Assembly: GCF_018873765.1 (NCBI RefSeq)
Contig: NC_057919.1
Span: 68,504,984 to 68,568,983 of the forward strand
Origin: Telopea speciosissima
Taxonomy: Eukaryota; Streptophyta; Magnoliopsida; Proteales; Proteaceae
Reading direction: 5' to 3'
Length of the DNA: 64,000 nucleotides
The notes beneath the pieces are model-generated. The model did no database searches. It was given only the letters and a program-made list of their open reading frames with translations, and was not told the DNA's origin. Shown in pieces: positions 1 to 14,732 of this stretch. Each line of letters starts with the position of its first letter. Position 1 is the stretch's first letter. A program made the position numbers and the translations under genes.

Positions 1-1249
1 AAATAATATGGCTTATTTTATCTTTCTTATTTGTTTTTATAGCATTCTATTACTTAAAGGAGGAAAGCCAGTGAACCTGGAATTTAATACATGCTGCATC
101 TGAAGCAAGGATGGGGACAATCAGCGACAAGCTAGAAAGTCCATGTACACATCACAGTATCTGTAGTGTCCCGAGGGGTACCATCCATTATCACATGGTG
201 CTCAAAGTAGGCTCTGCTCCGGCTTCCGACTCGGGATCAAGAGGGCCCAGAGCAAATATCTGCATTTTTGCTAGGGTTTCGTCACAGAACAATATTCATA
301 ATCCTCGAAAAGTAGAGCAGGGCAGACTATTTTATCAAGAATGAAAATGCCCGTCAAGAATTACAATGGAATGTGGATTGGATCAAGTTAGGAGCCATCC
401 ATATTATTCTGCTGATCCTGTGAAACTTAAAAAATCGCGGCAAATCAAAGTTGGTCAGGAAATTGGTTTGCTTTTATACAGATATGACAGTGTGTTTGTC
501 ATGATTCGATATTTTGTAATATTATCAGTTTACAAGATCCAATTGATTTACAAACCAAACAAACCTCCCCCCTCCCCCTCTCTTTCCAGATCTCACCTTC
601 TTCTGATTGAACCACTTGACTTAGAACTGATTTCAAGATTTCCGCTTACGATTGAGCTTAAATCAGCGTAGCCATTGACCTGCTCATTGGCATCCTCGTC
701 GAGGTGCCATTTGCAGAAAAAAAAAATCCATCTTGGGGAAGAAAATTGAGCAATGACAGGTGGGCTTTCTTGATGATGAGTTGAGTTGTCGGGTCGTGAT
801 TAGGCCGTTTTCCCAATTTAACCTGTTGTGGTTCCCTGGGGTTCTTTTCTTTTGCAGGCCTTTGCCTCCCTCTTTGTAAAAAACAGGGTAGGATAATAAA
901 ACTTTTGTTGAACATGGACTGATCTGATTGGACATCTGAGAACAGATGATAAAAAAACTAGAGAAGACAAAAAAAATTTGCCATTTTGATCGGCCCATAT
1001 CAAAATGCACATGCGGATCTACTTTTAGGTGAGCATGCTGGAATATTTTTCTTTAATTTAAACCAATAGTAAAGCATCAAGCTAAATACCTGGCGTTACA
1101 GCATTTATCATGTAGTTAGCTTGATCTATCATCCAATTATAGATTAAGGTTTTACGCCAAAGAGGTATAAAATCAGCTTTTCAAAGCCGAATTTGATCAT
1201 TCTGCCAAAAACAAAAGCAAAGCAAGACAGTTCGGACTCTCCTCGTCAA
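1..1249. other. Unassigned left-edge stretch
   Basis: No recognisable protein, RNA or repeat. A polypyrimidine-AG acceptor-like site near position 40 is followed by a short frame ending in Cys-Cys-Ile and a stop at about 101-103. That could be the last exon of a plus-strand gene whose body lies left of the window, followed by 3' UTR. The frame is too short to name and the idea is weak. Short open frames on both strands up to 1250 match nothing I recognise. Confidence 0.2.
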
Positions 1250-1563
1250 TCAAAACATGGCGCCATAGTACAACCAAGTCTCTACTTCGAATGTAATGTT
1301 ACCCATAGTTTGTCCTTTCAACAAAATCGTAACTCCAAAAAACTTGGATTCAGAATTGAAGACTAAATTAAGTTCTAAAATATTAAATTGTTTTATCTTC
1401 TCTGGAACATAAGATATAGATGAACAAACAACAGAACAGGGTGGAAAAGGGGGGAAATTTGATAATAAGTGCACCAAAAACCAACTTTTACGGATGAGAG
1501 CCATTCCTGGATACCCAAAAATACAGTCTTCAACAGTCATTTATCCTCCTTCAACTTGATTTC

Positions 1564-4547
<2,984 letters not shown>

Positions 4548-4620
4548 CGCGTCGCCCAGTCGTTGTCTTCCTCCCTCGCCGTTGCAGAACGAGAAATGCA
4601 GCGAAGAAGGGAAGAGATTT

Positions 4621-4629
4621 CCTTTTATA
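4621..4629 (-). promoter_or_regulatory. TATA box of RPL19
   Basis: TATAAAAGG reads on the minus strand about 75 bp upstream of the RPL19 ATG, the right place for a plant core promoter with a short leader. Just upstream are telo-box-like pieces (AACCCTGA near 4675 and TACCCTAAC near 4650), and a TGGGC element lies in the leader near 4558. Telo boxes and TGGGCY elements are known from plant ribosomal protein promoters. Confidence 0.5.
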
Positions 4630-4849
4630 TTCAGAAGCTAACTCGTTAGGGTATCCCGTAGCGTGTGAGGGACTTTCAGGGTTTTGCGACTTATGAAAGT
4701 TGGATTCCAATCTGACGAACAAAACATAAATAATCTCTTGCATTAGAGATCGTTTCTTGTATGACCGACGGGAGGATGGAAAATATATTCTTCCACTGCA
4801 GATTTTCCAACACTGGATGAGGTTGCCTGGGAGGATGCAAGTTTGTCCC

Positions 4850-5350
4850 TGACAGCCCGAGCCCGCCTGAACTCAAATAGGGCCTGGGTTGAGATACCTT
4901 GGCTCTGAGGGGAGGTTAGAGTTGGGAATTTTCGACCCTGAGTCAGGGTTGGGTCGGGTTAGACTTAAGATTAAGGCCTTAGGCTGAGCTTGGCCCGGCC
5001 CAACCTGACCTTCTCTTCATCTCTTGTTCTTTAGTTTTTTTGTTCTACTTCTCCCTCTTATTTCTTCTGCCTGGCCAGCCTATGCATCTCCCCCCCCCCC
5101 CATGGTCAGGTCCAGTCAGGGTTAGTCCGACCCAAACCTGAGGGCAGGTTAGGGTTGGATTTTCTGACCCTAAGTTAGAGTCAGATTAGACCTGGGCTTA
5201 GCCAAGGCGACTTAGGGTTGGGCTGAGGTTTGAAAAGGCCCAGCCCAATCCGATGGCTTATTAACAGCCCATTTATAACCCAATTAACCTATTTAAAGAC
5301 CAATTATAGTCCGATTCACTTGACCTTAATTATGAACCAATAACTGTCTG
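4850..5350. repeat. GGGTTGGGTC-type degenerate repeat
   Basis: Interspersed short units such as GGGTTGGGTCGGGTTAG, GGCCCGGCCCAACC and their complements, together with C-runs at about 5090-5100. Composition matches the hAT-type element that follows at 5404-5825 and the block at 18916-19457, so this is probably an older, eroded relative. No clear ends or target duplication were found. Confidence 0.45.
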
Positions 5351-5403
5351 ACCGAATATAAATGTGGCCACTCCTAACGTATGAAGTTTCGTTAACTAAA
5401 TAA

Positions 5404-5825
5404 TAGGGTGTCAAAAAAAAAACTCGGCCATCCCAACCCAACCCTAACCTGCCCTAAAGCCCGGATAGGGCTGGACCGAGCCCAGGGATAAGTAAGGGTT
5501 GGGCTGGGTTTCACAATTGCTAGGCTTTGGCCAAGCCCGGCCTGAGTTGAGGCCTCGGCCTTGGTAGGGCTAGCCTGATCGTGTATTAATGTATTATATA
5601 ATATATAATACATCAAATAGTGGGCTATGATGCCATGGTGGGCTTTGTTAATTTCACTATTCAATGGACTATCAATGCTAATCATGGACGTGCCGGGTTT
5701 GGGAACCCTGCTAGGATCGAGCTGGATTGAGGGTATCTTGGCGGATCAGGCTAGGCTTGGGTTTAAGTTAACGCTTCTAGGATTGGGTTAGGGTTAAGGC
5801 CAAGACTGGCCCATTGACACCCCTA
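5404..5825. mobile_element. hAT-type MITE, TAGGG family
   Basis: Starts TAGGGTGTCAA and ends TTGACACCCCTA, giving short terminal inverted repeats. It is flanked by a near-perfect 8 bp target duplication, CTAAATAA (5396-5403) and CTAAATTA (5826-5833). The 422 bp interior is a degenerate array of GGGTTGGG/GGCCTAGG-like motifs without coding potential. An 8 bp duplication with TAGGG ends is typical of hAT elements; a non-autonomous member is inferred. Confidence 0.7.
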
Positions 5826-6262
5826 CTAAATTATGCCGGATCAGCCGAAGATTAACCTTAGAAAAGGCTTATAGATTAGCCGCTCCGGATCAACTAAGAT
5901 TGGGATCGGGCTCGACCTATTCTGATCCAAATCGACGGATCCGATCCCGATTCTTGAAACCGTGATCCAAAATTGCTATACATGGAAACGGATTGATTGA
6001 ATTAGCACACAATTGGAGTGGAGTGTGGGACGCGCGTTTTCAAAGTTCTAAACTTGCAGAGTTCCAGTTGACTTCTCTATCAATGAACCTTTTGTTTGCG
6101 TTGCATTAAGACTTTCTTAATCAGGGGAGAGGAAGAGATTGAGAATTTCCCTTTTTCTTCTTCGGAAATTGGAATCTTGTAAATTCCTAATCTCCGTTGA
6201 ATTTTCTGAAACCCTAATTGCCTTTCAGAAATTGTAGCAATTTAGTATCTGTGCCTGAAATA

Positions 6263-6832
6263 ATGGAGGTCTTCGCCATCGCCGATGCTGTTGCAGTGGC
6301 AACGACCCATAGTATAGGGTTTGCCAATTTCATCCTTCGGCGCCATTGCTTTAATTGTTTCGGCAACTCCTCTATTCTCTGCGGTTCCTCGTCTGAAACG
6401 TCGTATACCACCGGAGTTGCTGGAATTTCGGCCGTTATTGCTCCGCCAGCAGTCAGATCGTATACCTATAGACCCGCTCCCCGGACGTTCACTAGACAGC
6501 AGAGGCGTACGAGGAGAAGACCTTCCACGGGAGACCCTGAGGACGGCGGGGAGGATGGATTCTTCGGCGATGGCAACGATGGTCCTTTTGGCGGGGGCCG
6601 TAGCGGGGGCAGCGGTGGAAGAGGATGGAATTTTGACGGATATGGGGGGTTTGATTGGGAGGAGTCTTCTTATTCATCTTTTTCTGATCATGCTCTCGAT
6701 TTTTTCTACGAGGTAATTTGCTGGGTTGCTTTCTCTAATTGCTTGCACTTCGCGTTCAAGAAGCTCGTTAGAATTGTAGCAGCTGGGATTGGCGATCCTT
6801 CTAGGGATAAAGTTCCAATGAGATTGGTATAG
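6263..6832 (+). CDS. Small glycine-rich predicted protein, possibly plastid
   Basis: A single open frame of 189 residues from the ATG at 6263 (upstream in-frame codons have no ATG). I do not recognise a named family. The N-terminus (about residues 1-60) is rich in Ser, Ala and hydrophobics and could be a transit peptide. Residues about 70-95 are Arg/Pro/Thr-rich. Residues about 97-135 are Gly/Asp-rich (GGGRSGGSGGRGW), followed by an acidic-aromatic patch. A likely membrane segment (FFYEVICWVAFSNCLHFAF) follows, then a basic tail KKLVRIVAAG ending RDKVPMRLV. This layout resembles uncharacterised chloroplast glycine-rich plant proteins I have seen. Codon use and the orderly layout favour a real gene. 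It is alone between transposons, and no splice evidence is needed. An additional 3' exon cannot be excluded, because GTATAG follows Leu at the end. Confidence 0.6.
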   Translation: MEVFAIADAVAVATTHSIGFANFILRRHCFNCFGNSSILCGSSSETSYTTGVAGISAVIAPPAVRSYTYRPAPRTFTRQQRRTRRRPSTGDPEDGGEDGFFGDGNDGPFGGGRSGGSGGRGWNFDGYGGFDWEESSYSSFSDHALDFFYEVICWVAFSNCLHFAFKKLVRIVAAGIGDPSRDKVPMRLV

Positions 6833-8408
6833 ATGTGCTGAAGTGGATATGTTGCCTCGAATATTTTTTTTACAAGAGCAATCGAGGATAGTCGGGGTTT
6901 TTATTTGTCAATTTAGGTCTTGAACTTTGATAATTATCCTTTCGATTATAGTATATATGTATATATCTTCTCACTCGCACTGTAGATAACCCTTTTATGA
7001 TTTGTGGCTGTACAGAGTCTACAGACAGTAGCTTTATTGTCTATTTTATAAATTCAAAATTAAGTATAAATTGATTGTTCTGGAGATGCTGAACCCTGAA
7101 ATTTTGTGATTTTGTTATGTTCATCTGGCGATTAGTAACATGCCTTGTAATTTGATTTATTTATTAAATTTAAGCTACTGAAACTGCTCGTTGCAACAAA
7201 TGGATTATAGGATCTTTCACAACAGAGAAAAAATTGATTGGAATGAGCTTTGATAAATCAGACAACAGATAAATAGGTCTCTTTGGTATATAGGTTATCT
7301 AGAAGATTAGGGTCTATATGAGGTAATAGGATTTTGGAAGGGTGAGGAAGGTTATTATGGTAGGAGTTTGAGTGCGAAGCCATACAGCTTATGGGAATAG
7401 ACAATAGTTTATGGTTGCATTTTTTATGTGTGAGGGAATGTAATTGGTGAAAAGTCTCAAGAATGGTGCTACAGCTGTGTATTTGAATGGGATTGTCGGA
7501 ATTGTTGTCATTAGTGTAAAAGACTTGAAAAGATTTGATTGAGTAGAATGCTATTGCTGATAGGTTGCAGTTGAGAGATCAGGAGGAGAAATTAATATAA
7601 ATGAAAGCTTGAACAACAAAAATTGGAAGACGAAAAAGTATCAAAATGAGCTTCTTTTTTTAAGGATTGTCTGCATAGCAGTCAGTGTGTTCAGGTCATC
7701 TACCACCATGTTAGGACAACCTGTAACAGTCTAACCTTAAGGACCTATTCTTGGCCCAAAAATGTGCGAGTGTTTCAAATATCTGCTGAAAACAATCTGA
7801 CCATAGTTGATTTATCTGACAACTCAAGTAGTTAAGGCTTAGTTGAGCTGAATTACCACTAAGGAGGCCTGTGAATTAAAACAAGAGCTGATATCTGAAT
7901 TTGTTGAATAGGATTTTTCAGCCATGTAAATTGTAATTAAAATTTGTTGAATAGATGTTAATTGGGACTTTTGACACATCAAAGCTTTTATGTTCTTCCA
8001 CACAAAGGAAGGCATAGTGATGGAAATGAATTTAGGAGGTTGCCTTGTTTAAATTAAAATCAGTTCCCACTTGATTGAATCTAATATAGAGCCTAACACA
8101 AGCCTCATTACGAATCTGACTAGGGTACTACTTTTAAGTCTTGTTTATGTTATTGTTACTGATGTAAATATTATATTGGACCATGAAGAGTCATGAAACC
8201 ATGGCTTACCTTTCCGCTTCTCCTTCTTCGATTGCCAAATAGTATGCATAAGCCTCTGTCACTTCGATCTCTATTGGTCGGATATCAATACCTTCTAGGA
8301 TACTGATCATGGAACCTAGTGTGGCGAATTCCCTACTTGCTGATGAAGAAGCAGTGCATGTAGAAAGAGAGTGAGGTTGGTTCTGGCTAGTACCAATATA
8401 AGCTCAGC
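6833..8408. other. Intergenic, no gene seen
   Basis: AT-rich sequence downstream of the glycine-rich gene. It probably begins with that gene's 3' UTR. No coding frame, RNA gene or named repeat could be recognised. Confidence 0.5.
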
Positions 8409-8417
8409 ATGCTTTAG

Positions 8418-8580
8418 AGGGCGGACCTTGGCACAATGGTAAGGTTTCATTGGTACCTAGTGGTTGCGGGTTTGAGTCAGGAACACCCTCTTCGCGAAAC
8501 GGGGGTTAAGGCTACATACATTATGACCCTCCTTAGACCCAATAGTGGCGAGAGCCTCGTGCACTGGGTACACCCTTTTT
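8418..8580 (+). mobile_element. Au-like SINE, near full length
   Basis: tRNA-derived SINE. The A box region TTGGCACAATGGTAAGG (about 8428) and B box GGTTTGAGTC (about 8468) are followed by the Au body (GGGGTTAAGGCTACATACAT, GACCCTCCTTAGACCC, GAGCCTCGTGCACTGGGTAC) and a T-run end. It is bounded by an exact 9 bp target duplication, ATGCTTTAG (8409-8417 and 8581-8589). The clear duplication suggests a moderately young insertion. The Au family is known from many angiosperms and depends on LINE machinery. Confidence 0.88.
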
Positions 8581-8990
8581 ATGCTTTAGGATGAAAGCAT
8601 GCCATGAGCTTTGTTATGGGAACACCCACTTAGGTGATATATCAATCACACCTTACATCAACTATCTGCCATGTGGCTGCTTAGGTGGGGCCCACATTTT
8701 GTGGACCGGTGATGCATGAACACTTTTCTTGACCGGCCAAAACCCGTTGAGGAGCCCAGATGGGGATGAATCGGATCAAAAGTTGGGTCTTTGGTCCAGT
8801 AGAATATTTTAGGATTTTTAATTTTTTGGAATTCTTTATAATTTTTCATTATATTTTTTTGGAGTTGTAAGTAGGGTCAGAGTTAGAGTTGTAGGAGATA
8901 GGCTAATTTGTTTTGGATTCTACTTTGGTTTTAGAGTTTGAATAGGAGTTTTATTTCCTTTTATTCTTCCATGTATTTGTGCCCAACAAG

Positions 8991-9109
8991 TGGGCGAGCC
9001 TTGCTGCTTTGCGCTATTGCAACCTGTTGGTGGCGGGTTCAAAACTTGGAAACAGCCTCTCATTGTGAAGCAGGGGATAAGGCTGCATACATTTGTTCCT
9101 CCCAGACCC
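8991..9109 (+). mobile_element. Au-like SINE fragment joined to RTE LINE
   Basis: The sequence runs GTTGGTGGCGGGTTC, then GGGGATAAGGCTGCATACAT and CCCAGACCCTG, all Au-like SINE pieces. It stops inside the SINE body and continues directly into RTE reverse transcriptase sequence at about 9110. An open frame (8938-9468) reads through the junction, but that is not evidence of a real fusion gene. Confidence 0.65.
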
Positions 9110-10770
9110 TGCAAAACTATAGAAGCATAAAGCTTATGAGCCACATTATGAAACTTTGGGAGAAGGTTATTGAAGCCTGCTTGAGAAGAGACACTCATAT
9201 TTCGGTGAACCAATTTGGCTTTATGTCAAGTAGATCTACGACAGAAGCTATCTACTTATTGAGGAGACTAATGGAAAGATATAGAGAGAGCAAGAAGGAC
9301 CTACATATGGTCTTTATTGACCTGGAAAAAGCCTATGATCGAGTCCCTAGAGATTTAATCCAGCATGTTCTGCTAAAGAAAGGGGTGTCGAGTAAATATG
9401 TGGATGTAATTAAAGATATGTATGAGGGTGTGGTGACTAGTTTGAGATCTGTGGGAGGTCAGGGCTAGGAATTCCCAATTACAATTGGGTTAAATCAGGG
9501 ATCAGCCTTAAGCCCTTATCTATTTGTGTTTATCGTGGACGACCTAACCATGAGCATCCAAGACAAGGTCCCGTGGTGTATGCTCTTTGCTGATGACATC
9601 GTTTTGGTGGATGAGACAAAAGAAGGGATTAACGTTAAGTTAGAGCTGTGGAGATCAACCTAGGAAACAAGAGGCTTTAAGATTACTAGAATGAAGACGG
9701 AGTATATGATGTGTAATTTTAGTCACACTATGAGGGATGGTGACGAAGGTCGTGCTTGACGCATTGGTCAAGTGCTCACTTGCTGAACGCTTGGTAACGG
9801 GTTCAAGTCCTGGAAACAGCCTGTCTGGAAACAGAGGTAAGGCTGCGTACATCTGACCCTCCCGAGACCCTGCTAAATGCAGGAGCCTTGTGCACTGGGT
9901 ACGACCTTTATGAGGGATGCTGACATGGTGCGAATTGAGGAAAGAGAGATACCGCAAAGCGACTATTTTAGATATCCGGGGTCAAGATGGTGACATAGAA
10001 GATGATGTTTTACAAAGAATCAAGGTGGGATGGATGAAGTGGAGAGGTGCATCCGGAGTGTTGTGTGACCGACGTATTCCCTTAAAGCTTAAAGGAAAAA
10101 TCTATAGGACTGTTTTTCGACCGGTTATGATGTATGGGGCAGAATGTTGGGCGGTCAAGAAGTGTCATATCGAGAAGCTATGTGTAGCAGATATGAGGAT
10201 GTTAAGATGGATGTGCAGGAAAACTAGAAAGGATAAAGTACGGAATGAACCTATTAGAGCTGACTTGGGAGTTGCCCCGATCAATGACAAGCTCCTAGAA
10301 AGTCGTTTGAGGTGGTATGTTCATATTCAACGGAGGCTTAGGGATGCCCCAATAAGGAGGAGTGATATGATTCCGATTGAAGGAGCTAAAAGAGCTAGGG
10401 GCAGGCCTAAAATGTCCATAGGAGAAGTTGTGAGGAAGGACATGATTAGTCTAGGTCTTGTACCAAGTATGACCTTGGATAGAGCCTATTGGAGGGCAAG
10501 GATCCATGTAGCGGACCCCATTTAGCTGAGAGTCTCCTGAGTTGTTGGGTTGTGCCTCTTTCCTCTTACTTTCATCTTTTATCTTTGTTTTGTCTATTTA
10601 TTTTCATTTTTTCTTTTGTCATCTTCCAGTTTTCATTTCTCATCTCATTTCCCATCCCCCCCCCCCCCCTTTTTTTAGACAGTAGTTTTCCCTACTTTGT
10701 TTTGTTTGGATCCATGTAGTTGACCCCATTAAGTTGGGATAAGGCTGAGTTTGTTGTTGTTGTTGTTGTA
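9110..10770 (+). mobile_element. RTE-clade LINE, 5' truncated, broken
   Basis: Non-LTR retrotransposon encoding reverse transcriptase. The reading starts mid-protein at NYRSIKLMSHIMKLWEKVIE, then VFIDLEKAYDRVPRDLI, LNQGSALSPYLF and the catalytic FADD at about 9589. The 3' part (10010-10525) reads GWMKWRGASGVLCDRRIPLKLKG, then YGAECWAVKK and RMLRWMCRKT, a typical plant RTE C-terminus. It ends with the (TTG)n tail at 10751-10770 that marks plant RTE elements. A stop at 9466-9468, a frame change around 9650 and an inserted SINE (9740-9908) show it is dead. Confidence 0.9.
9740..9908 (+). mobile_element. Au-like SINE inserted in the RTE LINE
   Basis: SINE body with B-box-like GGGTTCAAGTCC, GTAAGGCTGCGTACAT, GACCCTCCCGAGACCC and GTGCACTGGGTACGAC. 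It is flanked by an exact 11 bp duplication, TATGAGGGATG (9729-9739 and 9909-9919). LINE coding sequence continues on both sides, so the SINE arrived after the LINE. Confidence 0.88.
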
Positions 10771-12403
10771 GATCATCTTAAGATTCAGGTCGAATGTCAC
10801 TCTTGGCTGGATCCATCAATCCCCAAAAAGTCAGATCCAAGGGTTGGATCTGAAAATATGAACCAGTCCTAAGGATAGGGGTAAATCAGTAAATTCACTG
10901 TTCAGATTGAAATTCAGATGGGAGGAAAATAATGTCCAATCGATTCTGATCAATGGACATAAAATTCAGCAATAATAGATAGTTAAAACCAGTAAATTGA
11001 TTCAATATTCAGATGCACAGAACAGTAACTAAGATATAAGGGCAGAATTGGAAATCAGAAATAAAACCAGATCTGCAGGTCAGATCATGGAGGAATTCTG
11101 GACGAGTTCCTCTTTTAGGGTGTAGAATAACTCCTAAAAATTTGAGAGGATTCTAATGGCTGGATCTTCTTAAATTTAATTTGTGTAAAAAAACCCTTGC
11201 ATATGAATCCCAGATTCAGATCTTGAGTTACAGAAAATTCAGAACTGTACTTGAATAATGGAAAGGAAGAGTGTGACCTTTGGCTTTCCACTAGCAGTCT
11301 TGGATTAGAATCACACTGATTCCAAGGGTTTCTCATCCTTAACTGAGTCTCACAGCATGCATACTTTCTCAGCAACGAAAGAAAAGGCTCAAGCCAAAAT
11401 CTCATTACTCAAATTCGTGTACAAGGCTGTAGTTTCCTTGCAAACTTGTATAGAAGTCTCAAAAACAGACTCAAATACTAAAAGGGAAAGGCCTAATCCA
11501 ATCCTTAACTAATAAGGTAACATAAGTTGACTAAGAAACTAAAATAATGAAAGAAACTGACTCAAAACAGGACTCTAACTAAACTAATGAAGTAAACCCC
11601 GTTTTCCTACCTTCCACCCATATTTTAGGTCCATTAAAGTGGTCCACTACAAAGAAAACCTATGGGATCAAAGACCCAATACCTACATAACCCAACACAA
11701 GGCTTATTTCCAATAAAATAAGCCCTTTAGGTGACTTATCTGCATTACACATTTGATTATTTACCAGATTGCCATCTTCCCTTTGCTACTTCAGTTTATT
11801 TATGGAATTACCATCATTCTTAAATATTAGCTATCACACACTTGGGTGGGCCCATAACCAAACCCAACAGGGTTTTTGAACCCCGGGTTCCGCATCAACA
11901 GGCTTACCCCCTGCCCACATTTCAAGTTTCAGCTCAATCCGAGTTGGCCAAGTGGCCAATCACTCCCTTAATACTCCATGTCGCACTTATTTTCATGCAT
12001 ATTTGTAACCTGATAGAGCTTGCTTCCTATGACCAAAATTTATTCAGGTTGTATCATACTCCAAATAGGGTAGGCTGGGAACCTGCTTAACCATTCCCAA
12101 TTGCAGCCTAGTTAAGCACTTGCCTTCGTCTCTTGGCAAACCTCTGTTTCTTAGCTCCAAATGAGAATTATGTGAATGCATGCAGAGTATTTTAATTGGT
12201 CCTGCTTGGTGATTTATTGAAATCAAAAGCAACCATTGTTTCTCTTCTCTTTAGTAAGAGTACTCTGGCTTAGTCTTGATATTGTTCTCCTGAATTCCCA
12301 TGTCCTTGGGTTTGTGGCAACTAAAGGTTGGAGGCTGGGCCTATTGTTTGATGTGTCCACATTCCAGTTTTGTTGTCTTATGCTAGTCTCTTTGTTTTTT
12401 TTG
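10771..12403. other. Unassigned repeat-like intergenic region
   Basis: Follows the RTE tail. Contains phrases such as CAGATCCAAGGGTTGGATC and many CAGATTCAG-like words. It may be an old retroelement remnant, but no protein domain, terminal repeat or primer site could be found. Confidence 0.3.
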
Positions 12404-14216
12404 GAAATTTACACGTACGTCCCCTGAGGTAAGGGTTAATTACAGAACCACCCGTGAGTTTTGGATATTTATGCGTACCTCCCCTGCTCTCCAAAATAAT
12501 TAGTAAGTAAACCCACTCCGTTAGTTGCGAACAGTAAGAGTTTGTCATTTTATGACCAATATAGCCTTGATAGGGTAGAATGACATTATTGTCCTTCTTC
12601 CTGGTTTGGAAAGGAGGTGAGGAGACTTTCTGGATCTCCGTTTTGGGTGCTCTTTAGTTGGAATCAACAGGCCACGGGATTCCTCTTCCACCTTGCTGAT
12701 CTCTCTATCACTCGACTGCCCTATGCAATTCACCAGCCCTGCTCTGTCCATCGCCCTAGGCATCACACCCCTGCCAGTTGCACCATCGCAACAAGCCGGT
12801 GTCATCGCGCCATGGCACCATCGCTCCAAGCTTCAGCTGTCCAAACTTCACCCCAACCTTGTGAGTAACCCCTGCATCTCCCAAAATCACCAGCCCCTAA
12901 ACACTGTTGCCTCATTATCTGCGATCTGCACCCAGAACCCCCACCCTACACTGCCGCACTTCACCCTGCATCAACTCTGCCCGCCTCACCAAGCCCTACC
13001 AGACAACGTGACCTACCTGCGTTAAATTGTGATCTTAGAATCTCCTGCCTCTGCCTCATCCTGAAACACCAGCCTGACGGATTTGAGAGTTGAGATTGTT
13101 TCACAAGCTACATCTCTGTTTTCAAGTGAAGAAAGCTCCCTTTGCAATTTAAATTCCAGAATTCTTTTAGCTTCGACTATATGTCGAAAAGAAACTAGGG
13201 TTTCTCTGTCGCTGAGATAGCTGGTAAGCATCATCATTTTTTGGCCATAATTACTGCAAGAAACATTTTCTTAGGGTTTAACAGTGGAGTATCTGTTGTT
13301 GAGTTCATGCAACTTTTTAGCATTTATGGGATTGAGTGATTGTGTTAGAAGCTTTGGATTTGTTGTTTTTTTTTCTGCCCCTTCTTTTCACTCCTTGCTC
13401 TGGGTTTCATTGATATTTGAATAATTCTTCTATTTAGAAAAAGAAAGAGTAGGTTGTTGGAAGTTCGATTCTTTTGATACATGTATCATGATGTTTGGGT
13501 GTAAATGATATCTGTTTGAGTTTTGTTTCTAAGCATTGAAAGAGGTTACTGTGAAGGATTGATGTATTTGGAGGATGTTGTGCTGGAATGTAGCTCCAGT
13601 TTTGGGTTGCTTTGGATGAAAAATCATTTCTTTTTGAGATTTTTTTTTTTGTTTTTTGTTTTTTGGGTGTGTTTGAGAAGGCTTGTGAATGAGATGTGGA
13701 ATGGCTGTGATATTTTAGAATCCAACCATGTCCCAGGCATCTCTTCCCAACTGTCTCTTTCATCTTAATAAGAACCATAGCACTAATCTCCTCTGGAACA
13801 AGTTTCATGTTCTTCTACACTTCTTTGTCTTCAAACCTGCCAATACATAAGTTAGTTCTCTAAATGTATGCTTCGAAAAAAATGATAAATACAAAAGTCA
13901 GTGGTGAGCTCTTTGATCGGATTGTGGCGAGGGGACACTACAGTGTGTAGTGGTGAATGTGGCCTGGACAGGGTCTGAAGTTGTTAGGATGTGCGATGAT
14001 CAGAGAGTCATGCAGAGACCTTAAATTCTAACATTTGTAGCAGGAAGGGCAATTTGGTCAATATATGATAAGTTCTAACGCTTTTAGTCCCAGGTTAATG
14101 GAGTGGGTTTACTTACTAATTATTTTGAAAAGCAAGGGAGGTACATGTAAATATCCAAAACTCACGGGTGGATCTATTATTGAGCCTTACCTCAGTGGAG
14201 GTACTTGTAAATTTCT
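12404..14216. mobile_element. Long-TIR DNA transposon, Mutator-like, non-autonomous
   Basis: Terminal inverted repeats of about 145 bp: the left arm 12404-12548 (AAATTTACACGTACGTCCCC, then ACCCGTGAGTTTTGGATATT, then AATTAGTAAGTAAACCCACT) recurs inverted at about 14070-14216. The 1.5 kb interior has no transposase. It has a GC-richer stretch (12600-13020) full of Pro/Ser/His-like codons and a 13020-13240 block resembling a host 5' UTR or exon with a donor site, so a captured host fragment is possible. No 9 bp target duplication could be confirmed next to the T-rich left edge. Assignment to Mutator rests on the long TIRs. Confidence 0.65.
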
Positions 14217-14732
14217 TTCATGAAAGGCCCAACACTAGTCATCTCTAGCTTTATGGCATCCTTTTTGGGCATCTATCTGAACTTTAGAGCCTGTATGAAA
14301 ACTATAGAGCCTGTATTGGAAAGCTTAATATGGCTTATATCAAAATATTCATTTACCAGGATTGTGCTTATTGCTGGCCAAGGTCGTCTTGTTATAGGGA
14401 CATGCAATAATATAATTGGGTTCACAACTTCACATGTATTGTCTAAGCAGGGATATAAACTTCTGGTGGCTACTGAAAACTAGTGTTTCAAAAGGGAACA
14501 TATCTAATGTTCCTTTGCACAGCGAGGTCATTGGATTCCTGCACTGTCAAGTGTCGGATAGAGAAGAGGGCATAGATAAGAGGAATTGGCTTGGGGGGGG
14601 GGGGGGGAAGTGGTTAATGCCTTCTTGTCTCAGAATATGGTATAGAAACCTTAGTTGTTTGTAGTGTTTTCATCTCTCTCTCGTTGGTGGGGTGATATAT
14701 AAATATATAAATATATATATATATATATATAT

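Noticed and set aside
1250-1540. 96-residue minus-strand gene
   Set aside because: It lies in the RPL19 3' UTR region and shows no recognisable domain.
4850-5825. GGGTTAGGG-like words as an internal telomere repeat
   Set aside because: Units are irregular and mixed with GGCCCGG. The better-defined part has hAT-like ends and a target duplication.
8938-9468. A single gene from the 176-residue frame
   Set aside because: The first third is SINE sequence and the rest is RTE reverse transcriptase; the frame only happens to stay open across the junction.
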